Of a DNA stretch of 15,872 nucleotides, positions 14,600-15,872 are shown in pieces. The position numbers and the translations under genes are program-made. Every line of letters starts with the position of its first letter. The stretch's first letter is position 1. Source of the DNA: WQUF01 sp031549885 (GTDB lineage Bacteria > Bacillota > Clostridia > Clostridiales > Clostridiaceae); NCBI GenBank assembly GCA_031549885.1, contig JAVBPD010000079.1, positions 1-15,872 on the forward strand, given 5' to 3'. The notes under the pieces were generated by a model. That model was not told where the DNA came from, did not search any database, and saw nothing but the letters and a program-made list of their open reading frames with translations.

Positions 14600-14617
14600 A
14601 TTAGACAAAAGTCTAAT
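14600..14617 (-). repeat. Small hairpin across the nusG stop codon
   Basis: ATTAGAC-TTTT-GTCTAAT is a perfect 7-bp stem containing the nusG TAG stop (14613-14615). No U-tract follows. It directly precedes the L1-type element, so it may be part of that leader fold or a stability element. Confidence 0.5.
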
Positions 14618-15134
14618 CTAGCCTTTCAATTTGATTATATTCAAGTTCAGCAGGTATATCCCTACCAAACATGTTAACTAAACCTTTTATCTTTCTTTTT
14701 TCAAAATTAATCTCAGTTATAGTTGCAATAAAACCTTGTAGAGGTCCTGAGATAATTTTTATATTTTCTCCTATTTTAATGTCAAGAGAAACTAATGTAT
14801 CCTTTATTCCCATGGCTTTAACTTCTTCATCGCTTAAAGGTACTGGTTTTGATCCTGGTCCAACAAATCCTGTAACTCCCCTTGTATTTCTAACTGTATA
14901 CCATGATTCATCAGACATGATCATTTTTACCAAAACATATCCAGGGAAAATCTTTTTTTGTGTTATTTTTTGTTTTCCATTCTTTTCTTCAATTATTTCT
15001 TCCATAGGAACTTGTAAGTCTTGAATTAAATCAGCCTGACCTCTGTTTTCAATTGCTTTTTCAAGGTTCACTTTAACTTTGTTCTCATATCCAGAATATG
15101 TGTGAACCACATACCATTTAGCCTTTTCAGTCAT
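14613..15134 (-). CDS. nusG: Transcription elongation factor NusG
   Basis: NusG binds the RNA polymerase clamp, modulates pausing and couples transcription to other processes. The 173-residue protein has the NGN domain (KWYVVHTYSGYENKVK at the start, FPGYVLVKM in the middle, VTGFVG) and a C-terminal KOW domain (IGENIKIISGPLQGF to the end). The start ATG 15134-15132 gives the family N-terminus, and there is no better in-frame start upstream. Its only good SD, GGAGGT (15163-15168), is 28 nt away, with a hairpin in between. It follows secE by 36 bp and precedes rplK, the usual order. Confidence 0.97.
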   Translation of the reverse strand: MTEKAKWYVVHTYSGYENKVKVNLEKAIENRGQADLIQDLQVPMEEIIEEKNGKQKITQKKIFPGYVLVKMIMSDESWYTVRNTRGVTGFVGPGSKPVPLSDEEVKAMGIKDTLVSLDIKIGENIKIISGPLQGFIATITEINFEKRKIKGLVNMFGRDIPAELEYNQIERLD

Positions 15135-15168
15135 AATTAGGTTGTTAGTAACTACTAACTTTACCTCC
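15135..15168 (-). promoter_or_regulatory. Distant Shine-Dalgarno and spacer hairpin of nusG
   Basis: GGAGGT (15163-15168), AAA, then a perfect hairpin GTTAGT-AGTT-ACTAAC (15144-15159), then 9 nt to the ATG. The linear spacing is 28 nt, too long for normal initiation. Folding the 16-nt hairpin leaves 12 unpaired nt. Bacteriophage T4 gene 25 is a known case of such an arrangement. Confidence 0.65.
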
Positions 15169-15170
15169 TT

Positions 15171-15362
15171 TTATTTAAAAATTAATGCCTGTATTCTTGA
15201 ATAGATAGCATCAATTACTCCTACATAAACAGCGAAAAAACCACAAACACTTAGAACAACTACAGAAGACTTTTTAAATTGACTCCAAGATGCCCAAGTT
15301 ATTCTTTTAAATTCAGCTCTTACTTCGCCAAATAATTTTTTTATTTTATTATCATCTGCCAT
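15171..15362 (-). CDS. secE: Preprotein translocase subunit SecE
   Basis: SecE is the small essential clamp subunit of the SecYEG protein-export channel in the inner membrane. This is the short Gram-positive form: 63 residues, with an N-terminal amphipathic cytoplasmic helix (KLFGEVRAEFKRITWASWSQ, about 9-28) and one transmembrane segment (about 32-55). The conserved KRITW motif is present. The start ATG 15362-15360 follows GAGGTGTAAAA. It lies between rpmG (18 bp) and nusG, the usual neighbours. Confidence 0.95.
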   Translation of the reverse strand: MADDNKIKKLFGEVRAEFKRITWASWSQFKKSSVVVLSVCGFFAVYVGVIDAIYSRIQALIFK

Positions 15363-15380
15363 TTTTACACCTCTTAAACA

Positions 15381-15545
15381 TTATTTTGTTTCTTTATGGG
15401 TGTGATGTTTTCGGCAAAATTTGCAGTATTTCTTCATTTCTAATCTTTCAGGATTATTTTTTTTGTTTTTCATTGTATGATAATTCCTTTGCTTGCACTC
15501 TGTACATGCTAATGTTATCTTAATCCTTACACCTTTTGCTGCCAT
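15381..15545 (-). CDS. rpmG: 50S ribosomal protein L33, zinc-binding form
   Basis: L33 is a small protein near the 50S E site. The 54-residue protein has two CxxC pairs (CTEC near the N-terminus, CKFC near the C-terminus), the zinc-ribbon (C+) form. The frame is open 13 codons further upstream, but GGAGGTGTAAACAAG before ATG 15545-15543 and the family start MAAKGVR-KI fix the start. It is the first gene after the promoter at 15600-15628. Confidence 0.96.
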   Translation of the reverse strand: MAAKGVRIKITLACTECKQRNYHTMKNKKNNPERLEMKKYCKFCRKHHTHKETK

Positions 15546-15599
15546 CTTGTTTACACCTCCAAATGTAAAACCTATTTCCAACAATAAAAACTACGTATT

Positions 15600-15628
15600 A
15601 CTCTATCATAATATAATTTTATTGTCAA
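15600..15628 (-). promoter_or_regulatory. Promoter of rpmG-secE-nusG-rplK-rplA
   Basis: The -35 TTGACA (15623-15628), 17-nt spacer and -10 TAGAGT (15600-15605) are seen, with TGA directly before the -10. It lies between the hairpin after tuf and rpmG. The predicted transcript starts near 15592, about 47 nt before the rpmG ATG. Confidence 0.8.
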
Positions 15629-15637
15629 CCATCCCTT

Positions 15638-15663
15638 AAAGGACTGGTTAAATCCAGCCCTTT
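15638..15663 (-). terminator. Hairpin after tuf, weak terminator candidate
   Basis: AAAGGGCTGG, loop ATTTAA, and CCAGTCCTTT form a 10-bp stem about 16 bp after the tuf stop. The one non-Watson-Crick pair is G-U in the minus-strand RNA but A-C in the plus-strand RNA, which fits use on the minus strand. Only three U follow before AAGGG, so termination may be weak or factor-assisted. Confidence 0.5.
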
Positions 15664-15679
15664 GTTTAAATATTCTAAT

Positions 15680-15872
15680 TTATTCAATAATGGAAGTAAC
15701 AACTCCAGATCCTACTGTTCTTCCACCTTCCCTTATTGCAAATCTTAACTCTTTATCCATTGCTACTGGTGCTATAAGTTCTACTCTCATATCTATATGA
15801 TCTCCTGGCATTACCATCTCTACTCCATCTGGTAATTTTATGCTCCCTGTTACATCTGTTGTCCTGAAATAA
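15680..15872 (-). CDS. tuf: Elongation factor Tu, C-terminal 64 codons, cut by window edge
   Basis: This is the 3' end of an EF-Tu gene. It reads through the end of domain III (VTGSIKLPDGVEMVMPGDHI, then MRVELIAPVAMDKELRFAIR) to REGGRTVGSGVVTSIIE and a TAA stop at 15682-15680. The first 141 bp read are identical to 1-141, in the same frame. The last 17 codons are seen only here. Codons 389-396 include TCT, GTT, GTT, ACT, ATT and ATT, unlike the A-ending codons of the rest of the gene. It precedes rpmG, as the upstream tuf does in many Clostridia. Confidence 0.95.
   Translation of the reverse strand, partial: YFRTTDVTGSIKLPDGVEMVMPGDHIDMRVELIAPVAMDKELRFAIREGGRTVGSGVVTSIIE
15732..15872. repeat. 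Terminal direct repeat, right copy (inside tuf)
   Basis: Identical to 1-141 over all 141 bases and ending exactly at the sequence end. Joining the two copies gives a closed path of 15,731 bp with one intact 397-codon tuf gene across the junction. Confidence 0.95.

Noticed and set aside
15144..15159. An alternative upstream nusG start using the GGAGGT at normal distance
   Set aside because: The in-frame codons between the SD and the ATG are AAG, TTA, GTA, GTT, ACT, AAC, AAC, CTA and ATT. None is an ordinary start codon, and the family N-terminus fits the ATG at 15134.
1..15872. A circular plasmid or phage carrying ribosomal genes
   Set aside because: The ends overlap, but the content is only the conserved chromosomal cluster, with no replication, partition or phage gene. 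Duplicate tuf genes explain the circular closure.

Overview
The window is one block of core transcription and translation genes, all on the minus strand (transcribed from high to low coordinates). In transcription order it holds the 3' end of one tuf gene, rpmG, secE, nusG, rplK, rplA, rplJ, rplL, rpoB, rpoC, a small L7Ae/YbxF-like gene, rpsL, rpsG, fusA, and the 5' part of a second tuf gene. The strong AT-richness, the L7Ae-family gene between rpoC and rpsL, the two tuf genes flanking the cluster, the 1176-residue beta' and the Firmicutes-type EF-Tu, EF-G and L12 point to a low-GC Clostridia-type Firmicute. I cannot name a genus. The gene order is the usual one for such organisms. No mobile element, CRISPR array, tRNA, rRNA or accessory system is visible.

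Layout, in transcription order. (1) 15872-15680 is the EF-Tu C-terminus, followed by a hairpin and a promoter (15600-15628). (2) This promoter drives rpmG-secE-nusG-rplK-rplA. Two RNA elements resembling the L1-binding site of 23S rRNA lie before rplK and before rplA. (3) A second promoter candidate directly follows the rplA stop codon. It leads into an L10-type leader with a terminator/antiterminator pair, then rplJ-rplL and an intrinsic terminator. (4) A 407-bp AT-rich gap holds a consensus promoter and a leader of about 165 nt before rpoB-rpoC. (5) A fourth promoter right after rpoC drives the str operon: L7Ae-like gene, rpsL, rpsG, fusA, tuf.

The products work as one system: RNA polymerase beta and beta', the elongation factor NusG, the translocase subunit SecE, the L11/L1/L10/L12 stalk proteins that recruit translation GTPases, decoding-site proteins S12 and S7, and the GTPases EF-G and EF-Tu. 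Control appears layered: similar extended -10 promoters plus ribosomal-protein feedback on mRNA.

The most notable points are these. The first 141 bases are repeated exactly as the last 141 bases, inside tuf, so the sequence closes on itself and looks like an assembly-graph cycle through duplicated tuf genes. Codon use in tuf is unlike its neighbours: all 25 Ile codons among codons 1-380 are ATA. RpoB carries Asn at the position equal to E. coli His526 in the rifampicin pocket. The RpoC bridge-helix region carries Leu and Asn at positions equal to E. coli F763 and L783. A hairpin separates a distant Shine-Dalgarno sequence from the nusG start codon. I found no undescribed multi-gene system here; what is new is likely to lie in regulation and in residue-level changes.
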